Shown here piece by piece: positions 32,717 through 42,951 of a DNA stretch of 64,000 nt. The translations under genes and the position numbers were made by a program. Location: the NCBI GenBank assembly GCA_963742925.1, contig CAVUNV010000017.1, positions 32,130-96,129 on the forward strand, read 5' to 3'. This DNA is from PALSA-612 sp963742925 (GTDB lineage: Bacteria > Actinomycetota > Thermoleophilia > Gaiellales > Gaiellaceae). The notes beneath the pieces are model-generated. The model was not told the DNA's origin. It did no database searches and worked only from the letters and a program-made list of their open reading frames with translations. The number at the start of each line of letters is the position of its first letter. Positions within the stretch are counted from its first letter, which is position 1.

Positions 32717-35657
32717 ATGCCGCTGACGCTGCTCGCGGGCCCCGCGAACGCCGGAAAAGTCGCCCTTCTCCTCGACCGCTATCTCGCCGACATCGGCCGT
32801 GAGCCTGTCCTGATCGTGCCAAACCGGGCGGACGTCGACCGGGTCGAGCGCGACCTGCTGGAGCGTGCCGGCGCGCTGCTCGGCGGGCGGATCGGAACCT
32901 TCGACGACGTGTTCGAGGGCATCGCACGCTCGAACGGCGCATCACCGCCCGCTCGTCACCGACGCCCAGCGCACGCTGCTCGTACGTGACGTGGTCGCCC
33001 GGGCACGCCTCTCCCAGCTCGGGCGCTCGGCACGGTTCGCCGGCTTCGCAGATTCGCTGGCCGCTGCCGTCTCCGAGCTCGAGTCGGGGCTCGTCGATCC
33101 GGCGGAGGTCGGCGGCGAGCTCGGTGAGCTCGTGCGCGCCTACCGCGAGGAGCTCGACCGTCTCGATCTGTGGGACCGGGATCTCGAGCGTCGTCACGCG
33201 GCCGAGCGCGTTGCCGGCGACCTCGCCGCCTGGGACGGCCGGCCGGTCTTCGCCTACGGGTTCGAGGACCTGACCGGGGCCCAGTGGGCATTGCTGGAGG
33301 CGCTCGCCGGACGCGCCGACGTGACCGTGTCTCTGCCGTACGAGCCGGGACGGGCAGTGTTCTCGTCGCTCGAGCGGACCGCCGGCGACCTGGGGCGGCT
33401 CGCCGACGGCCGCATCGAGGAGCTGCCGCCCGGCTATCACCGGCATGCACATCCGGCGCTCGTCCATCTCGAACGGGCCCTGTTCGCGGACGAGGCCGTA
33501 GCCGAGGAGCCGAGCGGGGGGGCGGTTCGCTTCCTCGAGGGCGCCGGGGCGCGCGGCGCCGTAGAGCTCGTCGCCGACGAGATCCTCGAGCTGGTCCGCG
33601 CCGGTACGAGCCCCGACGCGATCGCGGTCGTCTGCCCCTCGCTGGAACGCTTCAGGACGGTCCTCGACACGACCTTCGGCGCGCTCGGCGTTCCCTATTC
33701 CGTCGAGGGCCACGTGCGGCTCGGCCAGACAGCGTTCGGCCACGCGCTGCTTTCCGTGCTCCGCTACGCCTGGCTCGGCGGCGGGCGCGCCGATCTGTAC
33801 GCGTTCATGCGCTCGCCGTTCTCCGGCCTGCGCCGGGACCACGTCGACTTCCTCGAGGGGCGGCTCCGTGGGCGGGCCGTCCACACGCCGGAGCGCGTCG
33901 AGGAGGAGACGCTCAAGCTCCGCGGCCAGGGCCTGCCGTTTCTGGACGCCCTCCGCTCCGCCGCGTCTCCGCTCGACTCGGTGCGCGGGCTGGCCGCCAC
34001 GATGCTCGGCTCGGCCTACGGCCACGAGTCGCCGCCGACCGACGAGGGCGCGCGCCTCGACCTGCGCGCGCACGAGGCGGTGCTACGGCTGCTCGACGAG
34101 CTCGCCGGCTGGCAGGAGCTCGGCCGGGCGGTCGGCGTCGAGGACGTGGCGGCGGCGCTCGAGCGGGCCCAGCTCCGGCTCGGCTCGGCGGTCGAGCCGG
34201 GCCGGGTCGCAGTTCTCGATCTGCTGCGTGCCCGCACGCGCCGCTACGAGGTCGTGTTCGTGCTCGGGCTCGAGGAAGGGAGCCTGCCGCGGCGCGGCGA
34301 GACGCCTCGCCTGCTCGACGACGACACCCGCCGGGAGCTCGAGACGTCGACGCGCGCACGGCTGCCGCGACCCGAGCCCGTGGCCCGCGAGCGCTATCTC
34401 TTCTATACGGCCTGCACCAGGCCGACCCGGCGCCTCTATCTCGTGCGCGAGGCTGCGACGGACGACGGGTCGCCGCGGCAGCCGAGCCCGTTCTGGGACG
34501 ACGTGCGTGCTGTCTTCGACCGGCAGGACGTCGTGCGCTGGACGACCCGACGGCCGCTGTCGGCGCTCGTCCGGCCGCTCGGCGACGCGCCGAACGAACG
34601 GGAGCGGTTGCGCGCCGCGGCAGCGCTCGCGGCGACGGACGCGGGAGGCGCACGCGACCTCGCGCGGGCCTACGGCTGGGAGCGGAGGATCGATCGGGCG
34701 ATCGGCGCGTTCCGGCGCACGACCGCGCTGACGCATCCGCTGGTACTGGAGGAGCTCGCCGCCCGCGCCACGTTCAGCGTCACCGAGCTCGAGTCGTTCG
34801 CCGAGTGCTCGTCGATCTGGCTGCTCGAGCGGATCATCGACCCACGCACGATCGACGGCGAGGTCGACGCGAGGCTGCGCGGCTCGGTCGCGCACCAGAC
34901 GCTCTACCGCTTCTTCTCGGGCCTGCCCAAGGAGCTGAAGATCGAGCGCGTCGAGGCCGAGCGGCTCGACGAGGCGCTTTCCTTCCTGCGCAAATGCTTC
35001 CAGGACGCCCTCACGGGCCACGTCTACGGACGGCTGGAGCTCACGGACGTCCAGCGCCACGAGCTCGAGCAGCGCCTGTGGCGCGACCTCGAGCAGTTCG
35101 TGCGGCTCGAGGCGGAGTCGGAGCTGCCGCTCGTGCCGCGCCGTTTCGAGGTGCTGTTCGGCGGCGAGCGCTCGGCGCCCGAGCTGCGGCGCGGGCTCGA
35201 GCTGGGCGGCTTCGCGCTGACGGGGAAGATCGACCGGATCGACGTCGACCCGTTCTCGGCGCGCGGCATCGTCCAGGACTACAAGTCGGGGGTCAGCGCG
35301 CACTCCGCGCAGCAGATCGACTCCGAGCTCAAGCTGCAGATCCCGCTCTACATGCTCGTGCTCCGCGACCTGGTGGGGATCGAGCCGCTCGGCGGCCTCT
35401 ACCGCGCGCTCGCCGGCGAGCGGAAGGCCCGCGGGCTCCTGCGGGCGGGCGCGAAGGAGGACGGCCTGCCGGGGTTCTCGGCGCGCGACTACCTCGACGA
35501 CGAGTCGTTCTGGGCCGTCGTCGACCGGGCCCAGGATCACGCGCGGAGCGTCGTCGCCAGGATCCGCTCCGGCGACGTGCGGCACGACCCGAAGGGCGGC
35601 GGCCCCTGCCCGAGCTGGTGCGACAAGTGGTCGATGTGCCGAGTGAGGCGCGCATGA
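32717..35657 (+). CDS. addB: AddB-type helicase-nuclease subunit (frameshifted in this sequence)
   Basis: The protein opens with GPANAGKVALLLDRYLADIG (a Walker-A-like loop with Val at the usual Thr/Ser), has a degenerate helicase core and ends with a RecB-family nuclease: GKIDRIDVDPFSARGIVQDY-KSG, with an iron-sulfur cysteine in FAECSSIW and three in CPSWCDKWSMC. AddB partners AddA in resecting double-strand breaks. One extra base near 32940-32948 separates the first 75 residues from the rest; corrected length is about 979. Its stop overlaps addA (ATGA). Confidence 0.87.
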
Positions 35658-38600
35658 GCACCGTGGTCGAGACACGCGACCCGAACCCCGAGCAGCAGGC
35701 GGCGATCGATGCCGGCGGGCTCGTCTTCGTCTCGGCCGGTGCGGGGACGGGCAAGACCACCGTTCTCGTCGAGCGGTTCGTCCGGGCGCTCGAGCGCGGC
35801 GTCGACGTCGACTCGATCCTCGTCATCACCTACACGGAGCGGGCCGCAGGCGAGCTGCGCACCCGCATCCGCGAGCGGCTCGTCGGGATCGGCCGGCGCG
35901 ACCTCGCCCGCGACCTCGACGCGGCCTGGATCTCGACCATCCACGGCTTCTGCCTGCGCCTGCTGCGCGCCCACCCGATCGCCGCCGGCCTCGACCCGAG
36001 GTTCCGCGTGCTCGACGACAACCAGGCGCGCGTGCTCCGCGCCGAGGCGTTCGAGCAGGCGCTCGCCGAGTTCTGCCGGCGCGAGGAGCCCGATCGCCTC
36101 GATCTGCTCGCGACGTACGGGTCGGCCGGCCTGCGGCGGATGCTCACGGGCGTCGCCGACACGCTCCGCTCCGCGGGCCGGCCGCTCGAGCTCGCACTCG
36201 GCGACGAGCCCGACCTCGACGGGAGGCTCGAGCAGTTGCGCGTCGCGGCCCGGACCGTGCTGGCAGAAACGGAGGGTGAGCCGTCCTGCGAGACGCAGCG
36301 CGCTCAGGTGGCGCGGGCCGTCGACCTGCTCGACCCGCCGCCCTCCGCCGACCGACTGCTCGACCTCTCCGTCGTGGCCGTCAAGGGCCGCGGCAAGGAG
36401 CGCTTCGCCGCCTACGAGCAGGCGCGCGCGGCGCTCGAGCAGACGGCCCTGAACGTCGTCGCCGTTCGCGACCGCGATCTGCTCCAGGAGCTGCTCGACC
36501 TCCTCGAGGCGGCCTACGCGGCCGCCAAGGAGCGCGAGTCTGGCCTCGACTTCGAGGATCTGCAGCTCAAGGCACGCGACCTGCTCCGCGACCGCGAGGA
36601 GATCCGGGCGAAGGAGAGCCTGCGCTTCCGGGCCGTGATGGTCGACGAGTTCCAGGACACGAATCGCCTCCAGTGCGAGTTGGTGGACCTGCTCTCGCCC
36701 GAGGAGCTCTTCTTCGTAGGCGACGAGTTCCAGTCGATCTATCGCTTCCGGCACGCGGATGTCGAGGTGTTCAAGGAGCGGCGCGCGCTGTCCGAGGACG
36801 TGCTGCCGCTGACGCGCAATTACCGGTCGCGACCCGAGCTGCTCGCGGTCGTGAACGAGCTGTTCGCGGCCGACTTCGGCGAGGACTTCCAGGCTCTGGA
36901 GGCGGCCGGCCGCTTCCCCGACCCGGCCGCCGGGCCGGCGGTCGAGCTGCTCGTCTCGGACAAGGCTGCGTTCGCCGACGGCGGGACGCACTGGCGGCGC
37001 GGGGAGGCGCGCGCGGTCGCGCGACGCGTCCGCGATCTCGTCGACTCCGGCGAGGCCGAGCCCGGCGAGATCGTGCTGCTCTTCGCTGCGGGGACGGACG
37101 CCGAGGTGTTCGAGGAGGAGCTGCGGGCGCTCGACCTGCCGACCTACCGCGCCGCCGGCCGGGGCTACTTCGGCCAGCAGCAGGTCGTCGACCTGCTCGC
37201 CTACCTGCGCCTCATCCACAACCGCTACGACGACGAGGCGCTGCTGACGGTGCTCGCCTCGCCGCTCGTCGGGGTCTCCAACGACGCGCTCGTGCTCCTG
37301 CGGCGCGCCGCGGCCCGGCGGCCCCTGTTCTGTGGGCTCGAGCGCTCGCTCCCGCCCGCGCTGGCGGACGCGGACGCGCGGATGTTCCGCGCCTTCCGCC
37401 AGCGCTACGACCGCCTCACGGGCCTGTCGGCGCGGCTCGGCCTGGAGCGGCTCTGCGACCAGATCGCGGCAGAGCACGACTACGACCTCGCCGTGCTCGC
37501 GCAGTGGGACGGACGGCGCCGCTACGCGAACCTGCGCAAGCTCGGCCGGCTCGCCCGCTCCTACGAGGACCTGCGCGGCCCGGACATCGAGGGCTTCGTC
37601 CGGTTCGTCCGCGACCAGGATGCCGTCGGCGCGCGCGAGGGCGAGGCGTTCGCCGAGGAGGAGGGCGCCGACGCGGTTCGCCTGCTGACGATCCATGCCG
37701 CCAAGGGGCTCGAGTTCAGAGTCGTGATCGTCGCCGACGCCGGCCGCGACAGGCTGCCGACCCGCGGCGAGGAGATCCTCTGCCTGCCCGACGGCCGGTT
37801 CGGCTTCAAGGTCGTCGACCCGTCGAGCGGCAAGCGCAAGGGTGCGTTCGACTACGAGGCGGTCAAGGCGGCCGAGGAGGAGGCCGGCGACGCCGAGCGG
37901 CGACGCCTCTACTACGTGGCGATGACGCGGGCGATCGACCGGCTGATCGTGTCGGGCTCGCTCGACCTCGAGAAGCCGCTCGAGACGCGGACGCCGATCG
38001 GCTGGGTGCTCGACCGGCTCGGAGGCGTCGAGCCGCCGGACGAGGGAGAGACGCTCGAGATCGAGCGCGGAGAGGCGAGGCTCCTGTTCCGCCGTAGCGG
38101 CCGGTTGCCGGACCCCGCAGTGGACGCGTCAGGCCCAGCCGAGGAGGAGGAGCAGGCGCAACTGGCGCTGTTCTCGCTCGACGGCCCGGGCGCCGCCGAA
38201 GGGGCCGAGCCGCCGCTGCCGCCGCTCGCGCCGCTTCCCGAGCCGCCCCTGCACGATCCCCGAAGGCTCTCGTACAGCGCGCTGGCGCTCTTCGGCCGCT
38301 GCTCGTACCGCTACTTCGCCGAGCGCGTCGTCGGCATGCGGCCGGCCGACGCGCCGGGCCGTGCGCCGGGCCGCACCGGGCTGGCGGCGACCGAGATCGG
38401 GGACGCCGTGCACGGCCTGCTCGAGCGGGTCGATCTCGCCGCGCCGGCGGTCCCTGAGGGCGATGCGCTCGCCGAGGCGGTGCGCAGCCGCTACCCGGGC
38501 ACGACCGACGAGGAGCTGGAGCGGATCGGAGCTCTGGCACGCGCCTACTGCGAGTCGCCGCTCGCCGCCCGCATCGCGGCACTGGCGGGGGCGGCATCCG

Positions 38601-39022
38601 AGCGGCCCTTCGCGTTCGAGCACGACGGCGTTCTCCTCCACGGCCGGCTCGACGTGCTCCACCTGGCCGACGGGCACGGGCTCGTCGTCGACTTCAAGAC
38701 GAACGTCCTCGACGGAGCCTCCCCGGCCGACGTCATCGACGGCGAGTACCGCGTTCAGCGGCTCGTGTACGCGCTCGCCTGCTTCCGCGCCGGTGCCGAG
38801 GAGGTCGAGGTCGTCTACCAGTTCCTCGAGCGGCCGGACGAGCCCGTCTCCTCGACCTTCAGCCGTCCCGATGCATCGGCGCTGGAGGCCGAGCTGTCCG
38901 CCGAGATCGACCGGATCCGCGAGGGACGCTTCGTGCCGACGCCGAGCGAGATGGCGTGCTCCGGCTGCCCGGCGCTCGACGTCGTCTGCTCAGGTCCTCG
39001 TCTCCGTTCTTTTGCGGCGTAG
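35654..39022 (+). CDS. addA: AddA-type UvrD/RecB helicase-nuclease
   Basis: This 1122-residue protein is a superfamily-1 helicase: VSAGAGTGKTTVLVERFVRA (motif I), TYTERAAGELRTRI (Ia), STIHGFC, VMVDEFQDTN (II), FVGDEFQSIYRFR (III), TIHAAKGLEF (V) and YYVAMTRA (VI). A C-terminal PD-(D/E)XK nuclease has LHGRLDVLHL and GLVVDFKTN, with cysteines in FGRCSYRYF and CSGCPALDVVC that suggest an Fe-S cluster. With AddB it processes DNA ends for RecA. The ATG at 35654 overlaps the addB stop. Confidence 0.95.
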   Translation: MSTVVETRDPNPEQQAAIDAGGLVFVSAGAGTGKTTVLVERFVRALERGVDVDSILVITYTERAAGELRTRIRERLVGIGRRDLARDLDAAWISTIHGFCLRLLRAHPIAAGLDPRFRVLDDNQARVLRAEAFEQALAEFCRREEPDRLDLLATYGSAGLRRMLTGVADTLRSAGRPLELALGDEPDLDGRLEQLRVAARTVLAETEGEPSCETQRAQVARAVDLLDPPPSADRLLDLSVVAVKGRGKERFAAYEQARAALEQTALNVVAVRDRDLLQELLDLLEAAYAAAKERESGLDFEDLQLKARDLLRDREEIRAKESLRFRAVMVDEFQDTNRLQCELVDLLSPEELFFVGDEFQSIYRFRHADVEVFKERRALSEDVLPLTRNYRSRPELLAVVNELFAADFGEDFQALEAAGRFPDPAAGPAVELLVSDKAAFADGGTHWRRGEARAVARRVRDLVDSGEAEPGEIVLLFAAGTDAEVFEEELRALDLPTYRAAGRGYFGQQQVVDLLAYLRLIHNRYDDEALLTVLASPLVGVSNDALVLLRRAAARRPLFCGLERSLPPALADADARMFRAFRQRYDRLTGLSARLGLERLCDQIAAEHDYDLAVLAQWDGRRRYANLRKLGRLARSYEDLRGPDIEGFVRFVRDQDAVGAREGEAFAEEEGADAVRLLTIHAAKGLEFRVVIVADAGRDRLPTRGEEILCLPDGRFGFKVVDPSSGKRKGAFDYEAVKAAEEEAGDAERRRLYYVAMTRAIDRLIVSGSLDLEKPLETRTPIGWVLDRLGGVEPPDEGETLEIERGEARLLFRRSGRLPDPAVDASGPAEEEEQAQLALFSLDGPGAAEGAEPPLPPLAPLPEPPLHDPRRLSYSALALFGRCSYRYFAERVVGMRPADAPGRAPGRTGLAATEIGDAVHGLLERVDLAAPAVPEGDALAEAVRSRYPGTTDEELERIGALARAYCESPLAARIAALAGAASERPFAFEHDGVLLHGRLDVLHLADGHGLVVDFKTNVLDGASPADVIDGEYRVQRLVYALACFRAGAEEVEVVYQFLERPDEPVSSTFSRPDASALEAELSAEIDRIREGRFVPTPSEMACSGCPALDVVCSGPRLRSFAA

Positions 39023-39027
39023 TACAG

Positions 39028-39187
39028 GCTTCCGGAAGCTCTTGCTCGTGATGCGTCCTTTCTCGACTCTTGGAGAGACCGCCTCTCGCGCGCGCAGGCG
39101 AGACCGCGCTCTCGCCGGAGCGCAACAGCGCTCCGCCACGCGTCCACGAAGGAGGGGGTTCGTGGGGGAACCATGGGTTTCCCCACG
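39028..39187 (+). promoter_or_regulatory. series of stem-loops leading to nth
   Basis: Five inverted repeats lie in the addA-nth gap: GCTTCC/GGAAGC (39028-39039), GAGAG/CTCTC (39073-39087), GGCGAGA/TCTCGCC (39097-39116), GGAGCGC/GCGCTCC (39117-39134) and CGTGGGGGAACC/GGTTTCCCCACG (39161-39187, one G-T pair). The last ends 2 nt before the nth ATG and would hide a start region. Confidence 0.5.
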
Positions 39188-39200
39188 CCATGGCGCGTAG
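39162..39200 (+). CDS. possible 12-codon leader ORF overlapping nth
   Basis: GTG at 39162 is preceded by GGAGGGGG and encodes MGEPWVSPRHGA before TAG at 39200, overlapping the first codons of nth. It may couple ribosome movement to opening of the hairpin. Speculative. Confidence 0.3.
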   Translation: MGEPWVSPRHGA

Positions 39201-39876
39201 CTACGTCAAGGAGGCTCGCCGCCGGGCCGGGCCGAAGCGCGAGCGGATCGGGCCGATCGTCGAGCGGCTGAAGGGCGCGCACCCGGACGCCGCGATCGCC
39301 CTGCGGTCGCGCTCGGAGCTGGAGCTGCTCGTGGCGGTGATGCTCTCGGCTCAGACGACCGACGTGAACGTCAACAAGGTCACCGGGCGGCTGTTTCAGA
39401 AGTACCGCCGGCCGGAGGACTACCTGGCCGTTCCGGTCGAGGAGCTCGAGCGCGATATCTACCAGACCGGCTTCTTCCGCCAGAAGGCGAAGGCGATCCG
39501 CGGCACGATGCGGATGCTGATCGCCGACTACGACGGCCGCGTGCCGCGGCGCCTCGAGGAGCTCGTGCGGCTGCCGGGTGTCGCGCGCAAGACCGCGAAC
39601 GTGGTCGCCGCCGAGCTCGGCGATCCTCAGGGCATCGTCGTGGACACACACGTGCGCCGCCTCTCACAGCGACTCGGCCTGACGCGCCAGGAAGACCCGG
39701 TCAAGATCGAGCGAGACCTCGCACGGCTCGTCCCGCGTGCCGAGTGGGGCGTCTTCCCGCACCTGCTGATCTGGCACGGCCGCCGTGTCTGCATCGCCCG
39801 CTCCCCGCGCTGCGAGGACTGCGTGCTGCGCGGACCTCTGCCCGGCGAGCCGTGTGCCCTGACTAGCGGGGCGTGA
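39190..39876 (+). CDS. nth: endonuclease III
   Basis: Nth removes oxidised pyrimidines from DNA and nicks the abasic site. The 228-residue protein has LVAVMLSAQTTDVNVNKVTG, the helix-hairpin-helix LPGVARKTANVVAAE with the catalytic Lys, the catalytic Asp in VVDTHVRRLSQRLGL, and the 4Fe-4S cysteines CIARSPRCEDCVLRGPLPGEPC. The ATG at 39190 is where homology begins. Its 3' end overlaps that of the PAS gene on the other strand by 14 nt. Confidence 0.95.
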   Translation: MARSYVKEARRRAGPKRERIGPIVERLKGAHPDAAIALRSRSELELLVAVMLSAQTTDVNVNKVTGRLFQKYRRPEDYLAVPVEELERDIYQTGFFRQKAKAIRGTMRMLIADYDGRVPRRLEELVRLPGVARKTANVVAAELGDPQGIVVDTHVRRLSQRLGLTRQEDPVKIERDLARLVPRAEWGVFPHLLIWHGRRVCIARSPRCEDCVLRGPLPGEPCALTSGA

Positions 39877-40312
39877 GCGCGACCAGGAGGCCGCCGTCGT
39901 CGTCGTAGGCGGGGAAGATGTCGGCGGTGACGGGCTTGGCCATTCCGGTCGCGGCCGTCAGCTCGCACTCCTCGCCGAGCTTGCGGACGCCCCATTCGAG
40001 CGCCAGGGCGACAGGGTCCTGGCCGTTCTGGAATCCCTCCAGGTGGAGTGCCTCGACGACCTCCCGCCCCATCAGCTCGTGCTCCGGGTAGCCGGTCAGC
40101 TCGAAGACGCCCCGGCCGGCGGCGAGGATGCGCCCTTCGGCGTCGCAGACGACCATGCCGGTGCCGGGTGCGGGGTAGTAGTCGTCCATCAGCTCGAACA
40201 GGAAGCCGAACCCGCAGCGGTGACAACCGACGGCCGTCGGGTCGGTCAGGCTCTCGCGCCGGTCGTGGTCGATCGAGCGGTTCTTGCAGTTCGGGCAGAT
40301 GAAATACGGCAT
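39863..40312 (-). CDS. zinc-ribbon plus PAS-domain protein
   Basis: The 149-residue protein starts MPYFICPNCKNRSIDHDRRE with a second pair GCHRCGFGF (zinc ribbon), followed by a PAS domain (GMVVCDAEGRILAAGRGVFE, LTGYPEHELMGREVVEALHL). It lacks an output domain, so it probably senses a signal and acts through a partner. The ATG at 40312 is set by a TACGAT box 7 nt upstream. Confidence 0.82.
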   Translation of the reverse strand: MPYFICPNCKNRSIDHDRRESLTDPTAVGCHRCGFGFLFELMDDYYPAPGTGMVVCDAEGRILAAGRGVFELTGYPEHELMGREVVEALHLEGFQNGQDPVALALEWGVRKLGEECELTAATGMAKPVTADIFPAYDDDGGLLVALTPR

Positions 40313-40319
40313 CGCGCCG

Positions 40320-40325
40320 ATCGTA
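40320..40325 (-). promoter_or_regulatory. TACGAT -10 box for the leaderless PAS gene
   Basis: On the minus strand TACGAT ends 7 nt before the ATG at 40312. Confidence 0.5.
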
Positions 40326-40375
40326 GCCCGGCCGGGCAGGACGACGAAGGGGAGAGCGCGAACACAACACGCGAC

Positions 40376-40801
40376 ATGCCGGGACGTCGACTGGAAGCCA
40401 GGGTGCAGCGCGCCATCGAGCGGATCACGATCTTCCGCGCGATCCGATCGGTCGCGATCATCGTGGTGACGCTCGTCTTCCTCGGCGGCTCGATCGAGCA
40501 CTGGGTCGAGCCCTCGACGTTCACGAGCTACGGCATCTCGTTCTGGTGGGCGATCGTGACCGTGGCCACCGTCGGCTACGGCGACGTCGTGCCCCACAGC
40601 TCGGCCGGGAGAGCCGCCGCCGGCTTCATCATCCTGGTCAGCATCAGCATCATCCCGATCGTGACGAGCCTCATCGTCAGCATCCTGGTCATCCGGCGTA
40701 GCGAGGAGCAGCACGACGAGACCCGCGTGCAATTGGCCGAAGCGACCCGTCTCCTGAAGCAGGTCGACGAGCGCCTCGCCCACCTCGAAGACCGGCCTTA
40801 G
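40376..40801 (+). CDS. two-span potassium channel
   Basis: The 141-residue protein has one span (AIRSVAIIVVTLVFLGGSIE), a pore loop with the selectivity filter TVATVGYGDVV, a second span (AAGFIILVSISIIPIVTSLI) and a short C-terminal coiled coil (ETRVQLAEATRLLKQVDERL). It should form a tetrameric K+ channel in the cytoplasmic membrane. The ATG at 40376 is the first one before the membrane part. Confidence 0.88.
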   Translation: MPGRRLEARVQRAIERITIFRAIRSVAIIVVTLVFLGGSIEHWVEPSTFTSYGISFWWAIVTVATVGYGDVVPHSSAGRAAAGFIILVSISIIPIVTSLIVSILVIRRSEEQHDETRVQLAEATRLLKQVDERLAHLEDRP

Positions 40802-40808
40802 CCCTTGC

Positions 40809-41780
40809 CTAGCGCTCGGAGCCCGCGAGCGACTGCTCGCGATGGTGCTCCGCCGCCAGAAATCGCTCGGCGTCGAGCGCCGACATGCACCCCGAGCCGG
40901 CCGCGGTGACGGCCTGCCGATAGACGTGATCCTGCACGTCGCCGGCCGCGAAGACGCCCTCGATGTTCGTCCGCGTCGAGCCCGGCATCGTCACCAGATA
41001 TCCGGCGGTGTCGTGGTCGAGCCAGTCGAGGAAGAGCTTCGTGTTCGGATCGTGTCCGACGGCGACGAACAGCCCGTCCGCCGGCAACTCGCGGGTCTCG
41101 CCGGTGTGGACGTCCCGGAGGACGACGGCGGTGACGTGACCGACCTCCTCGCCGACCACCCGCTCGACGACAGCGTTGAGTGCCCACTCGATCTTCTCGT
41201 TCTGCTGCGCGCGCTCGATCATGATCGGCGAGGCGCGGAGCTCGTCGCGCCGGTGGACGACGATCACCTTCGCGGCGAACTTCGCCAGGAACGTCGCCTC
41301 CTCCATCGCCGAGTCGCCGCCGCCGACGATGACGACCGTCTTGTCCCGGAAGAACGCGGCGTCGCAGACCGCGCAGTAGGAGACGCCTCGGCCCTGGAGC
41401 GCGATCTCGCTCTCCAGGCCGAGCTGCCTCGCATTGGCGCCCGTGGCGACGATCACCGTCCAGGCCCGGTGCTCCTCGTCGCCGACGTGGACGCGGAAGG
41501 GCCGTTCCGAGAAGTCGACGCGCGTCACGTCGTCGGTCAGGAACTCGGCGCCGAAGCGCTCGGCCTGCGTGCGGAACTCCTGCATCATCACGGGCCCGAG
41601 CACACCTTCCGGGTAGCCGGGGTAGTTCTCGACGTCGCTCGTGATCATGAGCTGTCCGCCCCACTGGACGCCTTCGATCACGAGTGGCTTCAGGTTCGCG
41701 CGGGCCGCGTACAGCGCGGCGGTGTAGCCCGCCGGGCCGCCTCCGATGACGATCAGCTCGCGTACGTCGGTGGTGCTCAC
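40809..41780 (-). CDS. trxB: thioredoxin-disulfide reductase
   Basis: TrxB reduces thioredoxin with NADPH through FAD. The 323-residue protein has VIGGGPAGYTAALYAARANL, the redox CAVC in VSYCAVCDAAFF, and the NADPH motif VVIVGGGDSAMEEATFLAKF. The GTG start at 41780 has TTGGAGGAAAC just upstream. No thioredoxin gene is adjacent. Confidence 0.96.
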   Translation of the reverse strand: MSTTDVRELIVIGGGPAGYTAALYAARANLKPLVIEGVQWGGQLMITSDVENYPGYPEGVLGPVMMQEFRTQAERFGAEFLTDDVTRVDFSERPFRVHVGDEEHRAWTVIVATGANARQLGLESEIALQGRGVSYCAVCDAAFFRDKTVVIVGGGDSAMEEATFLAKFAAKVIVVHRRDELRASPIMIERAQQNEKIEWALNAVVERVVGEEVGHVTAVVLRDVHTGETRELPADGLFVAVGHDPNTKLFLDWLDHDTAGYLVTMPGSTRTNIEGVFAAGDVQDHVYRQAVTAAGSGCMSALDAERFLAAEHHREQSLAGSER

Positions 41781-41893
41781 GTTTCCTCCAACCTCTGTTG
41801 TACCCGCAACTGCGGGGAAGAACGTACTTGTTCGATTAAACGACCGGCGTCGGCTGACGCTTCCAGCCGTCGCAGCCTCGTGCCGCCGGGCGG

Positions 41894-42919
41894 TTACGCG
41901 GCTTCGATCGCGCGCGGCAGCTCGGCCTGCTCGACCGTCTCGTGCTGCGACTCGTGCTCGGACGCGCGCTCGAGCTTGCCGTCGAAGCGATCGAGTCGCT
42001 TCTCGGCGTCGGTGTACTTCGTGTGTGCGTTGCCGAGGTGCTTCCCGACGAGGTCGAAGTCGTCGCGGAAGCGGCCGAAGTCCTTGCGCAGATCGGCGAG
42101 ATAGGCCATCACCTCGTGGGCGTTCTGCTCGAACTCCATGCCCTTGAGCCCGAACGCGATCACCTGCAGATAGGCGGTGAACGTCGTCGGCGAGACGGGG
42201 AAGACGCAGCGGTCGTGCGCGTACTTGAGCAGCGCGCCGGTCTTGCCGGACACGAGCTCGTAGTAGATGCCCTCGACCGGGAGGTACATGAACGCGAAGT
42301 CGTAGGTGCCCTCTGCCGGCTTGATGTACTTCTGCGCGATCGCGTCGATGTGCCCCTTGACGTCGCGCGCGAAGGCCTTGGCGTGGAGCTCGCGCTCGGC
42401 CTCGTCCTCGACCTCGGTCATCCGCTCGAAGTTGTCGAGCGGGAACTTGGCGTCGATCGGGACGAGCTTCTCGATGCGGATCACGGCGTCGACCCGCTCG
42501 CCGCTCTTGAACCCGTACTGGGTCTGGTAGGCCGAGGGCGGCAGCCGGTCGCGGAGCAGGTTCTCGAGCAGGAGCTCGCCGAAGCCCCCGCGGGCCTTGG
42601 GAGGGCGGAGGATCTGCTCGAGGCGGGCGAGATCGTTGGCGCGGGCGAGCATCTGCGCCGTTGCGCCCTCGACACGCCCGAGCTTCTCGGCGATGTCGAC
42701 GGCGGTCTTGCTCGAGCTCTCCTGCGTCGAGAGCAGCCGGCCGTCGAGGCCCGCGAGGCGCCCGTCGACCCGCGAGTCGATGTCGCTCAGCCGTCGGTCG
42801 ATCCGCTCCTCGATGCCGCCGAGCTCGCGCGCGAGCAGGCCACGCCCGCTGCGCGCCGCCCAGACGACGGCGGCGACGACCGCGGCGGCGACGACGAGAC
42901 CGATGACGACGGCAACCAT
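41894..42919 (-). CDS. rmuC: DNA recombination protein RmuC
   Basis: The 341-residue protein has an N-terminal membrane span, a coiled coil (about residues 35-90) and the RmuC nuclease-like core with RPPKARGGFGELLLENLLRD, VIRIEKLVPIDAKFPLDNFE and VFPVSPTTFTAYLQVIAFGL. RmuC is linked to limiting rearrangement at inverted repeats. A TAGCGT box ends 10 nt before the ATG at 42919. Confidence 0.93.
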   Translation of the reverse strand: MVAVVIGLVVAAAVVAAVVWAARSGRGLLARELGGIEERIDRRLSDIDSRVDGRLAGLDGRLLSTQESSSKTAVDIAEKLGRVEGATAQMLARANDLARLEQILRPPKARGGFGELLLENLLRDRLPPSAYQTQYGFKSGERVDAVIRIEKLVPIDAKFPLDNFERMTEVEDEAERELHAKAFARDVKGHIDAIAQKYIKPAEGTYDFAFMYLPVEGIYYELVSGKTGALLKYAHDRCVFPVSPTTFTAYLQVIAFGLKGMEFEQNAHEVMAYLADLRKDFGRFRDDFDLVGKHLGNAHTKYTDAEKRLDRFDGKLERASEHESQHETVEQAELPRAIEAA

Positions 42920-42929
42920 TGGTCTACGA

Positions 42930-42935
42930 ACGCTA
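42930..42935 (-). promoter_or_regulatory. TAGCGT -10 box for leaderless rmuC
   Basis: On the minus strand TAGCGT ends 10 nt before the ATG at 42919. Confidence 0.45.
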
Positions 42936-42951
42936 GTTGCCCCGTCGGACG

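Noticed and set aside
32717..39022. AdnAB-type pair
   Set aside because: Only the second protein has a full set of UvrD helicase motifs; the first has a degenerate helicase core, which fits AddB-AddA better.
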